Assembly (NCBI RefSeq): GCF_900103285.1
Contig: NZ_FNGS01000002.1
Span: 186,001 to 250,000, forward strand
DNA from: Siphonobacter aquaeclarae
GTDB lineage: Bacteria; Bacteroidota; Bacteroidia; Cytophagales; Spirosomataceae
Direction of reading: 5' to 3'
DNA length: 64,000 nucleotides
The position numbers were made by a program, and so were the translations under genes. Position 1 is the first letter of the stretch; each line of letters begins with the position of its first letter. Positions 25,447-33,127 of the stretch are shown piece after piece. Below the pieces are notes generated by a model. It had not been told where the DNA came from. It did not search any database and saw only the letters and a list, made by a program, of their open reading frames with translations.

Positions 25447-26349
25447 TTACTTCTTCTCAAAAACGAGGCGGAAGTGATCCATCGTCTCATTCTGAAAGCA
25501 AATCCGGTTGGGGCTGTACCGAAAAACATTCAGCAGGTTGCGGAAAGCGCTGTTTGTCAATACCTTGGGCACCAGCGACGCGTAGGCCATGTACTTGCGG
25601 AGGCTGAAGGCGCGGAAACGCTTCCGCCACTCGCCGATGGTCTGGATGTAGTCGAGCCGGCCGCTGCTCTGGGAAACCAGTTTGAAATGCGGTTCGGCAT
25701 TCCGGATTACCTGTTCTGCCCCGTATGGCAGCCACGAGCCCGGAAACTCCGCGATCATGAGCGCGAGCGCGTACGAGGGGGAATCTTTCGGCGCAGAGAG
25801 GCTGATTTCTTCGTAGGGGATCATGTTTTTTCCGAAGACCATCGTTTGGATGAAGGCCCTGCCGCCGGAAGGCAGCATACCGGCGACGTTGGTGAAGAAA
25901 TCGGCATAGACGGCGTCCTGTTCGCCGGCGAGGTACTGCTCGACCGAGCAGAAATGCTCCATCGCCCCGACGCTCGTGATGGCGTCGAACGTACCGAAAT
26001 CGGCCGAAGTTACCTTCCGGCAATCCTTCAGATCTACCGTCAGACCATTTGCCCGGCAGGCAGCGGCCTGCCCCTGCGACAGCGTCAGACCGCGGGCAAT
26101 GGCGCCGCGCGCACCCGCATAGCGCAGAAACGCGCCCCATCCGCTACCCATATCCAGCACGCGGGAGCCCTCGCCAATGCGGAGGCTATCGGCGATAAAA
26201 GCGTGTTTGCGCCGCTGTGCTTCTTCGAGCGTCAGCGAAAAATCCCCGTTGTAATAGGCGCCGCTGTAGTCACCCGTTTCGCCGAGGCTGAGGCGAAAAA
26301 GTTTGTCGATTGTGGTATACGTGAAATCGAGGTCCTTTTGGGAAGCCAT
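25447..26349 (-). CDS. Cyclopropane-fatty-acid-synthase-like methyltransferase
   Basis: 300 residues. SAM-binding motif I is VLDMGSGWGAFLRYA near residues 63-77; the N-terminal YDLSxxFY-like region is replaced by GDYSGAYYNGDFSLTLEEAQ, typical of the CFA synthase/mycolic acid methyltransferase family, and TSVGAMEHFCSVEQYLAGE fits the catalytic helix. These enzymes methylate unsaturated lipids, but short relatives act on other substrates. The position gives no pathway clue. Confidence 0.85.
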   Translation of the reverse strand: MASQKDLDFTYTTIDKLFRLSLGETGDYSGAYYNGDFSLTLEEAQRRKHAFIADSLRIGEGSRVLDMGSGWGAFLRYAGARGAIARGLTLSQGQAAACRANGLTVDLKDCRKVTSADFGTFDAITSVGAMEHFCSVEQYLAGEQDAVYADFFTNVAGMLPSGGRAFIQTMVFGKNMIPYEEISLSAPKDSPSYALALMIAEFPGSWLPYGAEQVIRNAEPHFKLVSQSSGRLDYIQTIGEWRKRFRAFSLRKYMAYASLVPKVLTNSAFRNLLNVFRYSPNRICFQNETMDHFRLVFEKK

Positions 26350-26857
26350 GCTATTGGGGGATTGGAAGTAGAGAAAGACGGGAATGGCGAAGCCAGGAAT
26401 GCCTCCGGGCCTTTACCCTGTTGATTTTTGGATAGACGCGACCGGCAGGTACAAACCTGACGGAGCTAAAGGTAGTCTATTTTCTACAAGTTGGCGAATC
26501 AAGTGAAAGATAGTGTCGTACGTGAAAAATTCCGCAGAGAACAGAATCAAATCACTGAAAATAAGACACTTAGCATACCCATACCCGGCCAATGGCAGGC
26601 TCGGACCGTTCCTGCAACGACAGGATACTTTTCTCAAACCAGCCACTTGCACAAATAACCGCGCGCAGATTGGAGGGAAAAAGCTTTTGTGAGAAGTTTG
26701 ATGTTCCTATAAATTAAAAACAAGCCATGATCTTCAACGAAACCAAAGGTACACCCGGTATGGTGCGGATGCGGGGAAACCCCTCCGGACGTGGTGCTTG
26801 CTACACGCTTAGGACACCTAAGCCGGGTATTTTCTTCACTCCAAAAACGATAGCAAG
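26350..26857. other. Intergenic region with tandem hairpins
   Basis: 508 bases with no supported gene. Two perfect hairpins lie near the start of the following small gene: GGGG-AAA-CCCC at 26773-26783 and GCTTAGG-ACA-CCTAAGC at 26807-26823. They could be part of a structured leader or attenuator for the small gene at 26858. Overlapping small frames here lack coding features. Confidence 0.4.
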
Positions 26858-27127
26858 ATGCAAGTCACCCAACCCACGGGGTCACCAGACCCTGACTACG
26901 ACTGCAACGCTCTTGATGAAACCTATCTCAAGGCAGCGAAATCGCTGATTTCCTTTGCCCGCCCCCCGTACTGGAAAGAAGGCCTGTGGAGCCTGTTCGA
27001 GGCCTGGATTACCACGGAAGGATCAGACGGCCTGAGTCCGGGCCAGCGCGGCCAGGTTTTTGCCTGTTTCCGGGAGTTACTTGTGTTTTTTGAGACGATT
27101 GAGAAAAGAGCGGTTATGGAGAAATGA
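26858..27127 (+). CDS. Small hypothetical protein
   Basis: 89 residues, acidic/hydrophobic in composition with PPYWKEGLWSLFEAWITTEG and a C-terminal amphipathic helix (CFRELLVFFETIEKRAV). No known domain recognised. It is supported as a gene by its codon use, which is like that of its GC-rich neighbours, by the ATG start and by a strong terminator that begins six bases after the stop. Function unknown. Confidence 0.6.
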   Translation: MQVTQPTGSPDPDYDCNALDETYLKAAKSLISFARPPYWKEGLWSLFEAWITTEGSDGLSPGQRGQVFACFRELLVFFETIEKRAVMEK

Positions 27128-27132
27128 AAAAA

Positions 27133-27164
27133 GAAAGCCCGGCTGAAGAGGTCGGGCTTTTTTG
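27133..27164 (+). terminator. Terminator after the small hypothetical gene
   Basis: AAAGCCCG and CGGGCTTT form a stem with a loop of about ten bases, followed by a T run. It marks the end of the GC-rich region before the AT-rich island. Confidence 0.8.
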
Positions 27165-27265
27165 TAGTAAACGACAGGAAAATCAATTTAATCGATTATA
27201 AGCTGGTTTTCCTTCATTCTATTTATCTAAAATCATAGTCTATTAAATAACTTCATGAGCACAGA

Positions 27266-27895
27266 TTAACAAAAAACTCTTCTATAAATCTCCACAACAA
27301 AGAATAAACCAAAAGACACTATTCCGTTACGAACAAGGATATACGATGCAAAGACACAATTTGAAATCTTACTTAAGATAAGATCGTTCAAAAACTTACT
27401 TTTGACCAATATTTCAAATTCTTCCTCTGGTGTTCTACTATCGAGAGACATGACACGCCCGTCGGATTCTATTTCTATTTTGGGTTCGAGGACGTATGTT
27501 TTTCGAATATTTATCCCTTGAATTGCTCGAATTGTCGCGTTCAGGAGAAACAAAATACTAATGAAAAGAATAAATATTGAAATATTTAAATTAAAAAGCA
27601 TCTCCTTATTATTTAATGTGAACGTTATTGCTGCAACGCAAATGGAAATTGTACTAAGAACAGATTTAGCCTTGTCTTCAATTATTTTCCTGCGATCATT
27701 CTGCTTTGACAATGACTCTTTAAGGATTTTAATTTTTTCCTCAGTTACACCAATTGAATCAACAGAATTTTCTTCATTTTCTCGAATTATGTTTTCTATC
27801 TTTCTATTAGAATAGTCCGCATAAAATCCTGGAAATATTTGCTGAAGCAAAATCGACTTAGTCAACTGGGACAAGCGACGAAATAATTTCTTCAT
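27266..27895 (-). CDS. Small membrane protein of the ATP-grasp island
   Basis: 209 residues. A charged, helical N-terminal part (1-75; EEKIKILKESLSKQNDRRKI) is followed by hydrophobic segments at about 78-95 and 104-123, and a probable third at 181-203; the R-R-x-I-I-x-D-K-A pattern before the first segment resembles two-TM proteins found beside stress and defence enzymes, but no family is confirmed. It overlaps the 3' end of the ATP-grasp gene by 38 bases, so it is translationally linked. It could be an immunity, export or effector partner of the peptide. Its codon use is AT-rich like the rest of the island. Confidence 0.65.
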   Translation of the reverse strand: MKKLFRRLSQLTKSILLQQIFPGFYADYSNRKIENIIRENEENSVDSIGVTEEKIKILKESLSKQNDRRKIIEDKAKSVLSTISICVAAITFTLNNKEMLFNLNISIFILFISILFLLNATIRAIQGINIRKTYVLEPKIEIESDGRVMSLDSRTPEEEFEILVKSKFLNDLILSKISNCVFASYILVRNGIVSFGLFFVVEIYRRVFC

Positions 27896-28796
27896 GGATT
27901 CGCTGATTCACATTTTGCTGTATAAATAACCACTCTCCGGTAGGATTAACTTCGATAAAGTAATATTCACCTTTAAAAAAGATTAAATCAATAGCGCAAT
28001 ATCTCAAATTAAGCTCTTTAGCAAATTGAATGCAATTTCTCGCCACATCCAATGGAAGCTCAATAATTTCATAATTCAATGAAGTATCATGTTTTCGCCA
28101 GTCACCAGCAATCGGCACCTCAGAATCAATTTTCACGGCCAAGAGCCAATCCTGAACAATTGTTACTCTTATATCTGATTTTGGAGTCAGTGCTGTTTGA
28201 AAAAAAAAGGGAGAGGAAAAATGCTGATCGTCAAGCGTTGAGGTCTTATACAGTTGGGTATAAACGAACTTCTCCTGTTCGGAGTTTCCGACAATAGCGG
28301 TATCTATTGATTTAATTGCCGCCAACTCACCAAAAGAAGTAGCTTGACTTATATGATTAACTATAAGCGTACGAGGTAGAAAGAATCCAATGCGGCCAGC
28401 TATCATTAATTGATAGGCTTTGTTTTCTGCACGATAGGTGTCAACAGGGTTATTTATCCAAACGGCTTTCTCAAATACGATCAAATTACGAATAAAGGCA
28501 GCCCACTGGCTACGATAGAGCTGCTTATCTTCGGCCAATTCCGGTTGATATATGTCTCTTAAAAAAGTCGGTGCTCTATAATAAATCGACATCAATGAAT
28601 CATCTGAAATTTCATATGTCTGCCCCGCTATTGTTACAATCATTGATGGATCTATTGGATTCAAAATGATTTCATATTCATTAAATCGATCGCGATTTAG
28701 GCGCAAATAGCATATCCCTCGTTCAGATAGACCTATGCAAACGAAATCAGTAGAAAAATCAAGTGTTGTGGAAACAATAAGTACTGCAGGAATCAT
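27858..28796 (-). CDS. Graspetide-type ATP-grasp peptide ligase (MvdC/MvdD-like)
   Basis: 312 residues. N-terminal preATP-grasp features: LIVSTTLDFSTDFV and YYRAP at 72-76. The ATP-grasp core shows WINNP (113-117), ENKAYQLMIAGRIGFFLPRT (124-143), the nucleotide lysine K162, SDIRVTIVQD (207-216), DWRKHD (232-237), D270 and the metal-binding IEVNPTGEW (281-289) before the C-terminus. This set is characteristic of ligases that join Asp/Glu side chains of a precursor peptide to Ser/Thr (ester) or Lys (amide) in microviridin-like peptides. The gene overlaps an upstream small ORF (ATGA), which is the candidate substrate. Which family (GRASP-with-SPASM or other) is not settled; no radical SAM gene is nearby. 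Confidence 0.85.
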   Translation of the reverse strand: MIPAVLIVSTTLDFSTDFVCIGLSERGICYLRLNRDRFNEYEIILNPIDPSMIVTIAGQTYEISDDSLMSIYYRAPTFLRDIYQPELAEDKQLYRSQWAAFIRNLIVFEKAVWINNPVDTYRAENKAYQLMIAGRIGFFLPRTLIVNHISQATSFGELAAIKSIDTAIVGNSEQEKFVYTQLYKTSTLDDQHFSSPFFFQTALTPKSDIRVTIVQDWLLAVKIDSEVPIAGDWRKHDTSLNYEIIELPLDVARNCIQFAKELNLRYCAIDLIFFKGEYYFIEVNPTGEWLFIQQNVNQRIHEEIISSLVPVD

Positions 28797-28996
28797 TGTC
28801 CTTTTTGATCTTCTCCTGTTTCAATATCATTTTTCTTTGTTCCGATACGAGGAAAATCTCTATGATGTACCAAATAACAATTATTCTCCGAGGAGTACCA
28901 TGCATTTTTTTCGCAATCATAGCGATAACCTTGAGGGATGTGGACGCTATTTTCAGTATTATAGGAGATCGCGTTCTCCAACAGAATATGCTTCAT
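28793..28996 (-). CDS. Candidate precursor peptide for the ATP-grasp ligase
   Basis: 67 residues from the ATG at 28994-28996; a GTG 20 codons upstream (29056) would give 87. The stop overlaps the ligase start as ATGA, tight coupling. The last 16 residues, GTKKNDIETGEDQKGQ (52-67), hold Thr and Lys next to Asp and Glu, exactly the residue types joined by graspetide ligases; the preceding part is helical/aromatic and could be a leader. No cleavage motif such as GG is clear. No homologue is recognised, and a non-peptide role (a small adaptor) is possible. Confidence 0.5.
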   Translation of the reverse strand: MKHILLENAISYNTENSVHIPQGYRYDCEKNAWYSSENNCYLVHHRDFPRIGTKKNDIETGEDQKGQ

Positions 28997-29109
28997 GCTA
29001 TTTTCCGGTTTACATGCGGAACTAAATAAGTCCACATAATTGAGATAATATTTCACCTAAATGCATCTATGGCCAATTTAACCCTAATCTTTCGTATACC
29101 AATATTTTA

Positions 29110-29124
29110 CCCTCATAATGAGGG
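29110..29124. promoter_or_regulatory. Perfect palindrome upstream of the ATP-grasp operon
   Basis: CCCTCAT-A-ATGAGGG reads the same on both strands. It sits about 114 bases upstream of the proposed precursor start in an AT-rich region with no gene and is a plausible operator or a small hairpin. The binding protein is unknown. Confidence 0.4.
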
Positions 29125-29344
29125 CAACAAAATTCAACAAAGCGAGGAGAATCACCAAACCTTCAAGGCATGAACAGGTCTATATCTCATAGAGAACGAC
29201 ATTTAGAAAGAGGGAATAGAGTGCCTCCAGGACACGTTAAACCCGTCTTCAGCTAATCAATATGCCAATTGACCACTAAACACCTGCGTATTTGATCTCC
29301 GGAAGTACGTCGTCAACCAGAAAAGCGTACCTATCCGCCTCATC

Positions 29345-29779
29345 TTACCCCTCAACCCCCGGATCATACTCCACAATCCACTCAATCCCGTACTTATCCC
29401 TGAACATGCCCGCATAGGTACCCCAGGGACTGTCGCCGATGGGGCCTTCGACCTCTCCGCCGGCGGATAATCCGTTGAATACCCGGTCTGCTTCCTCACG
29501 GCTTTCGGCGCTGGCATTTATTTTCGACCGGTTTTCGCTTTCGCTGACGCGCCCCATGAATTCGGGTACATCGTTGCCTACCAGCAGGTTATGCTTTCCT
29601 ATCGGCAGGGCGATGTACATGATTTTGTTTTCTTCCTTTGTATCTACCTGAAAATCAGGGCCCGCCAGGTCCTTGAAACGAACGATTCGGGGAAACTCCC
29701 CGCCAAAAACAGATTTGTAGAAGTTGAAGGCTTCTTCGGCATTGCCGTTGAAGTTGATCCATGGATTGATGGTCCTCAT
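29345..29779 (-). CDS. PhnB-like VOC family protein
   Basis: 144 residues, closely similar to the product at 390-839: both have FNGN-EEAFNFYKSVFGGEFP near the N-terminus and a GDSPWGTYAGMFRDKYGIEW segment near the C-terminus. Glyoxalase/bleomycin-resistance fold, substrate unknown. The gene lies upstream of the AT-rich island on the same strand, 289 bases from it, and has host-like base composition, so it is probably not part of it. Confidence 0.85.
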   Translation of the reverse strand: MRTINPWINFNGNAEEAFNFYKSVFGGEFPRIVRFKDLAGPDFQVDTKEENKIMYIALPIGKHNLLVGNDVPEFMGRVSESENRSKINASAESREEADRVFNGLSAGGEVEGPIGDSPWGTYAGMFRDKYGIEWIVEYDPGVEG

Positions 29780-29903
29780 GATTCGGGTTTTAAAATTGCC
29801 AGGGTTTCGAAGTTCGAACCGTTCTATTTAGAAAACAAGAATCTAATTTTCAAGCGGTTAACCTCAATTTTAATATCCGGTTAAGCAATGGGATAAAAGG
29901 ACA

Positions 29904-29936
29904 AAACCCGCCGACAGGTGAATTGTCAGCGGGTTT
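29904..29936. terminator. Imperfect two-way terminator hairpin
   Basis: AAACCCGC-c-GACA (29904-29916) pairs with TGTC-a-GCGGGTTT (29924-29936), with A-rich and T-rich ends. It lies between the VOC gene and the tRNA gene, which both read to the minus side. Confidence 0.5.
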
Positions 29937-29971
29937 CCCTGAAATAAGCCAGGACCGGGTCTGAAAGGTCC

Positions 29972-30010
29972 TAAAAAAACAAATCCTCTCCGCGATTAAG
30001 CAGAGAGGAT
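29972..30010 (-). terminator. Terminator of the tRNA-Leu transcript
   Basis: ATCCTCTC (29983-29990) and GAGAGGAT (30003-30010) form the stem; on the minus strand it is followed by a T run (plus-strand A run 29973-29979). It begins four bases after the tRNA 3' end. Confidence 0.75.
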
Positions 30011-30013
30011 CCG

Positions 30014-30097
30014 TACCCAGAGCCGGACTCGAACCGGCATGTCCTTGCAGACAATGGTGTTTGAGACCATCGCGTCTACCGATTCCGCCATCTGGGC
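30014..30097 (-). tRNA. tRNA-Leu (anticodon CAA)
   Basis: Read on the minus strand it has a seven-base acceptor stem (GCCCAGA with TCTGGGT), a D arm, an anticodon arm ATGGT-CTCAAAC-ACCAT that places CAA at positions 34-36, a long variable arm as expected of class II tRNAs, and a T arm with the GGTTCGAGTCC loop. The length of 84 bases fits a leucine tRNA decoding UUG. CCA is not encoded. Confidence 0.92.
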
Positions 30098-30187
30098 AAA
30101 AGCGCTTTCGCGTTTGGGACTGCAAACATACGACATCGGCATCCCCTTTGGCAAGCCCGGCCCGAAAAGTTTTTCGGCGCTGCCGGC

Positions 30188-31429
30188 CTACTCGTACCGC
30201 AGGGCGTCGATCGGATCGAGCTTCGAAGCCTTCCATGCGGGGTAAAAGCCTGAGAGCAACCCGACTACGATGCACACCGCGATTCCGATAAACAGCCAGA
30301 TCCAGGGTACTACAAAACTCGCCGTCCCCTGACTCACCAGCTGCGAGACCAGGTTGCCGAAGGCCAGCGCCAGCAACAGGCCCGCAATGCCGCCCAATAC
30401 GCAGATGACGATGGCCTCAATCAGAAACTGCTGGCGGATACGCACGGGCGTCGCGCCGAGCGACTTCCGGATGCCTATTTCCTGCGTCCGCTCCGTCACC
30501 GAAACCAGCATGATATTCATCAGTGCAATACTCGCGCCGAGGAGCGTGATGAACCCGATGCCGAAACCGCCCGCCCGCAGCTGCGAACTGGCTTCCTTGA
30601 AGTTTTCGGCGACGGCATCGGCCCGTTCTACCTTGAACGAATCTTCCTGCGTGGTCGGGTCCCTGCGGATCAGCCGCATCAGCCCCCGCGCCTCGCCCAT
30701 GAGGTAGTCGATGCGGTTCAGTCCCGGCACGCTCGTCGTGATACCATACGAGAGATTCCGCGACCCGGCAAGCTGCCGGCCCGTTTCGAGGGGAATGAGG
30801 ACGACGCGGTCGTCTCCTCCGCCCGTTACGTTGCCTTTGTGCTCCAGTACCCCGACAACCCGGAACTTGGCGCCCATCACCGTGATTTCCTTGCCGACGC
30901 TCCCGGTCGTCGAGCCAAAGAGATTTCCAGCTACTTCCGAACCGAGGATTACCACGTTCGTGGAGTTTGAAATATCATTCGGAGAGAAATTCCGTCCGGA
31001 TTCGATTTTATAGTTTTTGATGGATACGTAGTTCTCGTCTGCGCCCGTCACGGTTACGTTCGGATTGGTTTTCTTGCTTTCGTATTTAATCTGGGCAGTG
31101 CCGGAGATGTTGGCAGACAAGGAGACCGTCGCCCCGAAACCAAAGCGCTGTTTGTAATCCAGCGCCTCCTGGTACAGAATGGGTCCGAAGACTTTCTGCT
31201 TCCGGCCGCCCATGCGCACGCCGTACTCGTCAACGCCCATGATATCGAACGTATTCGCACCCATCCCGGCAAAACTATTGTCGAGACTGCTCTGAATACC
31301 GTCAATAGCCGTCAGAATCCCGACCAGACTCGAAATCCCCACCGCGATGATGAGGGAAGTCAGAACGGTTCTCAGTAAATTTGCTTTGATCGACCGGAGA
31401 CCTTCCCGGATATTTTCCATTAAATTCAT
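30188..31429 (-). CDS. MacB/FtsX-type ABC transporter permease
   Basis: 413 residues from the ATG at 31427-31429; the extended frame upstream has no plausible start. Topology is one N-terminal transmembrane helix (LLRTVLTSLIIAVGISSLVGILTAID), a periplasmic MacB-core domain (about 45-270), and three C-terminal helices containing the FtsX-like signature SVTERTQEIGIRKSLGATPV. Such permeases act with a cytoplasmic ATPase to drive export or lipoprotein/peptide release; the ATPase gene is not adjacent. It is divergent from the gene at 31560. Confidence 0.9.
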   Translation of the reverse strand: MNLMENIREGLRSIKANLLRTVLTSLIIAVGISSLVGILTAIDGIQSSLDNSFAGMGANTFDIMGVDEYGVRMGGRKQKVFGPILYQEALDYKQRFGFGATVSLSANISGTAQIKYESKKTNPNVTVTGADENYVSIKNYKIESGRNFSPNDISNSTNVVILGSEVAGNLFGSTTGSVGKEITVMGAKFRVVGVLEHKGNVTGGGDDRVVLIPLETGRQLAGSRNLSYGITTSVPGLNRIDYLMGEARGLMRLIRRDPTTQEDSFKVERADAVAENFKEASSQLRAGGFGIGFITLLGASIALMNIMLVSVTERTQEIGIRKSLGATPVRIRQQFLIEAIVICVLGGIAGLLLALAFGNLVSQLVSQGTASFVVPWIWLFIGIAVCIVVGLLSGFYPAWKASKLDPIDALRYE

Positions 31430-31559
31430 ACGAAACCAGCTTTTTGCCGAGGGGAACGGGTCCTCTCCGCCGGCACCTTTTCCGGACCAGCCTTTTCCGG
31501 CCGGACAGGTACCAACGGGTATCCAAAATTCGTTCCTGAATTTGATAAACGCTGCACCA

Positions 31560-32822
31560 ATGAAACGCCTTCTCGTTCCGTTCATCCTTTTCTGGAGCCT
31601 TTGCGGGCCTGTCCGGGCTTCCCAGATCCTCATCCCGATGGACGAGGCCCAGAAAAACCACCTCAAAGCTTACGGGCTTGCCTATTGGGTGCTGAAGAAC
31701 TACGAAACGGAAGTTGAGTGGCTCCTCAACTACCGGGGCGGTAGTTTTATGTTTCAGGAAAACCAGAAATTCCAGAACGAACTGGTCATCCGCGGCATTA
31801 GCTATGACGTTATTTCGGACGGGCAGGCGCAGCAAATCCGGCAGCAGTTGCAGCAACCCGATGTCAACATGGACGTCGTCAAGCTACAAAAAGCGCCGAA
31901 AATTGCCGTCTACTCGCCCAAGACCAACCAACCCTGGGACGACGCCGTCACCCTCGTTCTCACCTACGCCGAAATCCCCTACGAAACCCTGTACGACGAC
32001 GAAATCATGGGCGGAAAGCTGCCGGGGTACGACTGGCTGCACCTGCACCACGAAGATTTCACCGGGCAGATGGGCAAATTCTGGCAACACCGGAACTACC
32101 CTTACTATCAGATTCAAAAGCGCGAAGGCCAGGAAACGGCGGCCAAGTACGGCCTATCTACTATTCCTCAGTTGAAACTCGCCGTCACGCATAAAATCCG
32201 GGAATTTGTTTCCGGCGGCGGGTACATGTTCGCCATGTGTAACGCGACGGATACCTATGACATAGCCCTGGCGGCAAACGGCGTTGATTTTGTGGACCCG
32301 TTTTACGATGGCACACCGGCCGACCCGACCATCAACCAGAAACTGGACTTCTCGCAAACCTTTGCTTTCCAAGACTTTAAGGTATTTCTCGACCCCTACC
32401 AGAACGAATTTTCCAGCATCGATAACCAGAAGGAAGAGCGGCAGGTCGGGGAGCGGAATGACTACTTCGAACTGTTTCAGTTCTCCGCCAAATGGGACCC
32501 TGTTCCTACTATGCTCACCCAGGACCACGCCACGAGTATCAAAGGCTTCATGGGGCTGACGACGGCCTTCAAAAAGCAGTACATCAAGCCGGAAGTTGTC
32601 GTTCTGGGCGAAAACCGCTCCCTGGCGGAAGCCCGGTACATCCACGGTACCTTCGGCAAAGGGTTCTGGACGTTTTACGGCGGCCACGACCCGGAAGATT
32701 ACGAACACCACGTCGGCGAAGAACCGACCGACCTTACCTTGCACCCCAATTCTGCCGGTTATCGCCTGATTCTCAATAACATTCTGTTCCCGGCGGCGAA
32801 GAAAAAGAAGATGAAAACGTAG
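31560..32822 (+). CDS. Exported protein of unknown function, amidotransferase-like fold possible
   Basis: 420 residues from the ATG at 31560 with a signal peptide (LLVPFILFWSLCGPVRAS). The remainder is a globular protein with GGYMFAMCNATDTYDIALA and ARYIHGTFGKGFWTFYGGHDPEDYEHHVGE motifs reminiscent of class I glutamine-amidotransferase-like (ThuA-like) folds. Similar proteins are sometimes named asparagine synthetase B, but there is no N-terminal Cys nucleophile, so I do not accept that name. Function unknown; probably envelope-associated. Confidence 0.7.
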   Translation: MKRLLVPFILFWSLCGPVRASQILIPMDEAQKNHLKAYGLAYWVLKNYETEVEWLLNYRGGSFMFQENQKFQNELVIRGISYDVISDGQAQQIRQQLQQPDVNMDVVKLQKAPKIAVYSPKTNQPWDDAVTLVLTYAEIPYETLYDDEIMGGKLPGYDWLHLHHEDFTGQMGKFWQHRNYPYYQIQKREGQETAAKYGLSTIPQLKLAVTHKIREFVSGGGYMFAMCNATDTYDIALAANGVDFVDPFYDGTPADPTINQKLDFSQTFAFQDFKVFLDPYQNEFSSIDNQKEERQVGERNDYFELFQFSAKWDPVPTMLTQDHATSIKGFMGLTTAFKKQYIKPEVVVLGENRSLAEARYIHGTFGKGFWTFYGGHDPEDYEHHVGEEPTDLTLHPNSAGYRLILNNILFPAAKKKKMKT

Positions 32823-33127
32823 AGAGGTTTTCTGTTTGCGGTTTTCAGTTGGAGGAGGGGTTGGTAGTTTAGAGTTTGGGGGTTAGAGTTTGGGGTTATT
32901 GGGGAGGTGGCCGGTGGTTGAGCTCCGTCGAAACCACCGTAGCGAGCGTATTGTGGATGAAAAAAACAGGCGGCTGCCGGAGGTTTCGACGGGGCTCAAC
33001 CACTGGGTGGAGAAGCTCGTCCCTGCTCCTGCGCCGGCACTTTCCACCCCATGCCCTCTGCCCCCTGCCAAAACAAAAGAAGCCCGCAAGTGCAGGCTTC
33101 CTTTCGTCCGATATCGTTAAAATCACA
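32823..33127. other. Intergenic region with inverted repeat
   Basis: 305 bases with no gene. A 22-base arm at 32913-32934 is repeated inverted at 32982-33003 with a single mismatch (GGTTGAGC and GTCGAAACC at its ends). This sequence type recurs in many bacterial genomes as a dispersed palindromic repeat. The left arm also contains its own small hairpin (GGTGGTT/AACCACC). Confidence 0.7.
33073..33104 (-). terminator. Terminator of the porin gene
   Basis: GAAGCC (33080-33085) pairs with GGCTTC (33095-33100); the plus-strand A run before it is the T run of the minus transcript. It lies 24 bases beyond the stop codon of the beta-barrel gene. Confidence 0.6.

Noticed and set aside
26413-26948. 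Small frames on both strands before the small hypothetical gene
   Set aside because: They overlap hairpins and have no coding features or conserved motifs.
30014-30097. tRNA-Leu as integration site of the AT-rich island
   Set aside because: The island ends about 0.9 kb away, there is no integrase, and no copy of the tRNA 3' end was seen at the other boundary.
31560-32822. Asparagine synthetase B
   Set aside because: No N-terminal Cys nucleophile or ATP-pyrophosphatase motif; see the feature entry.
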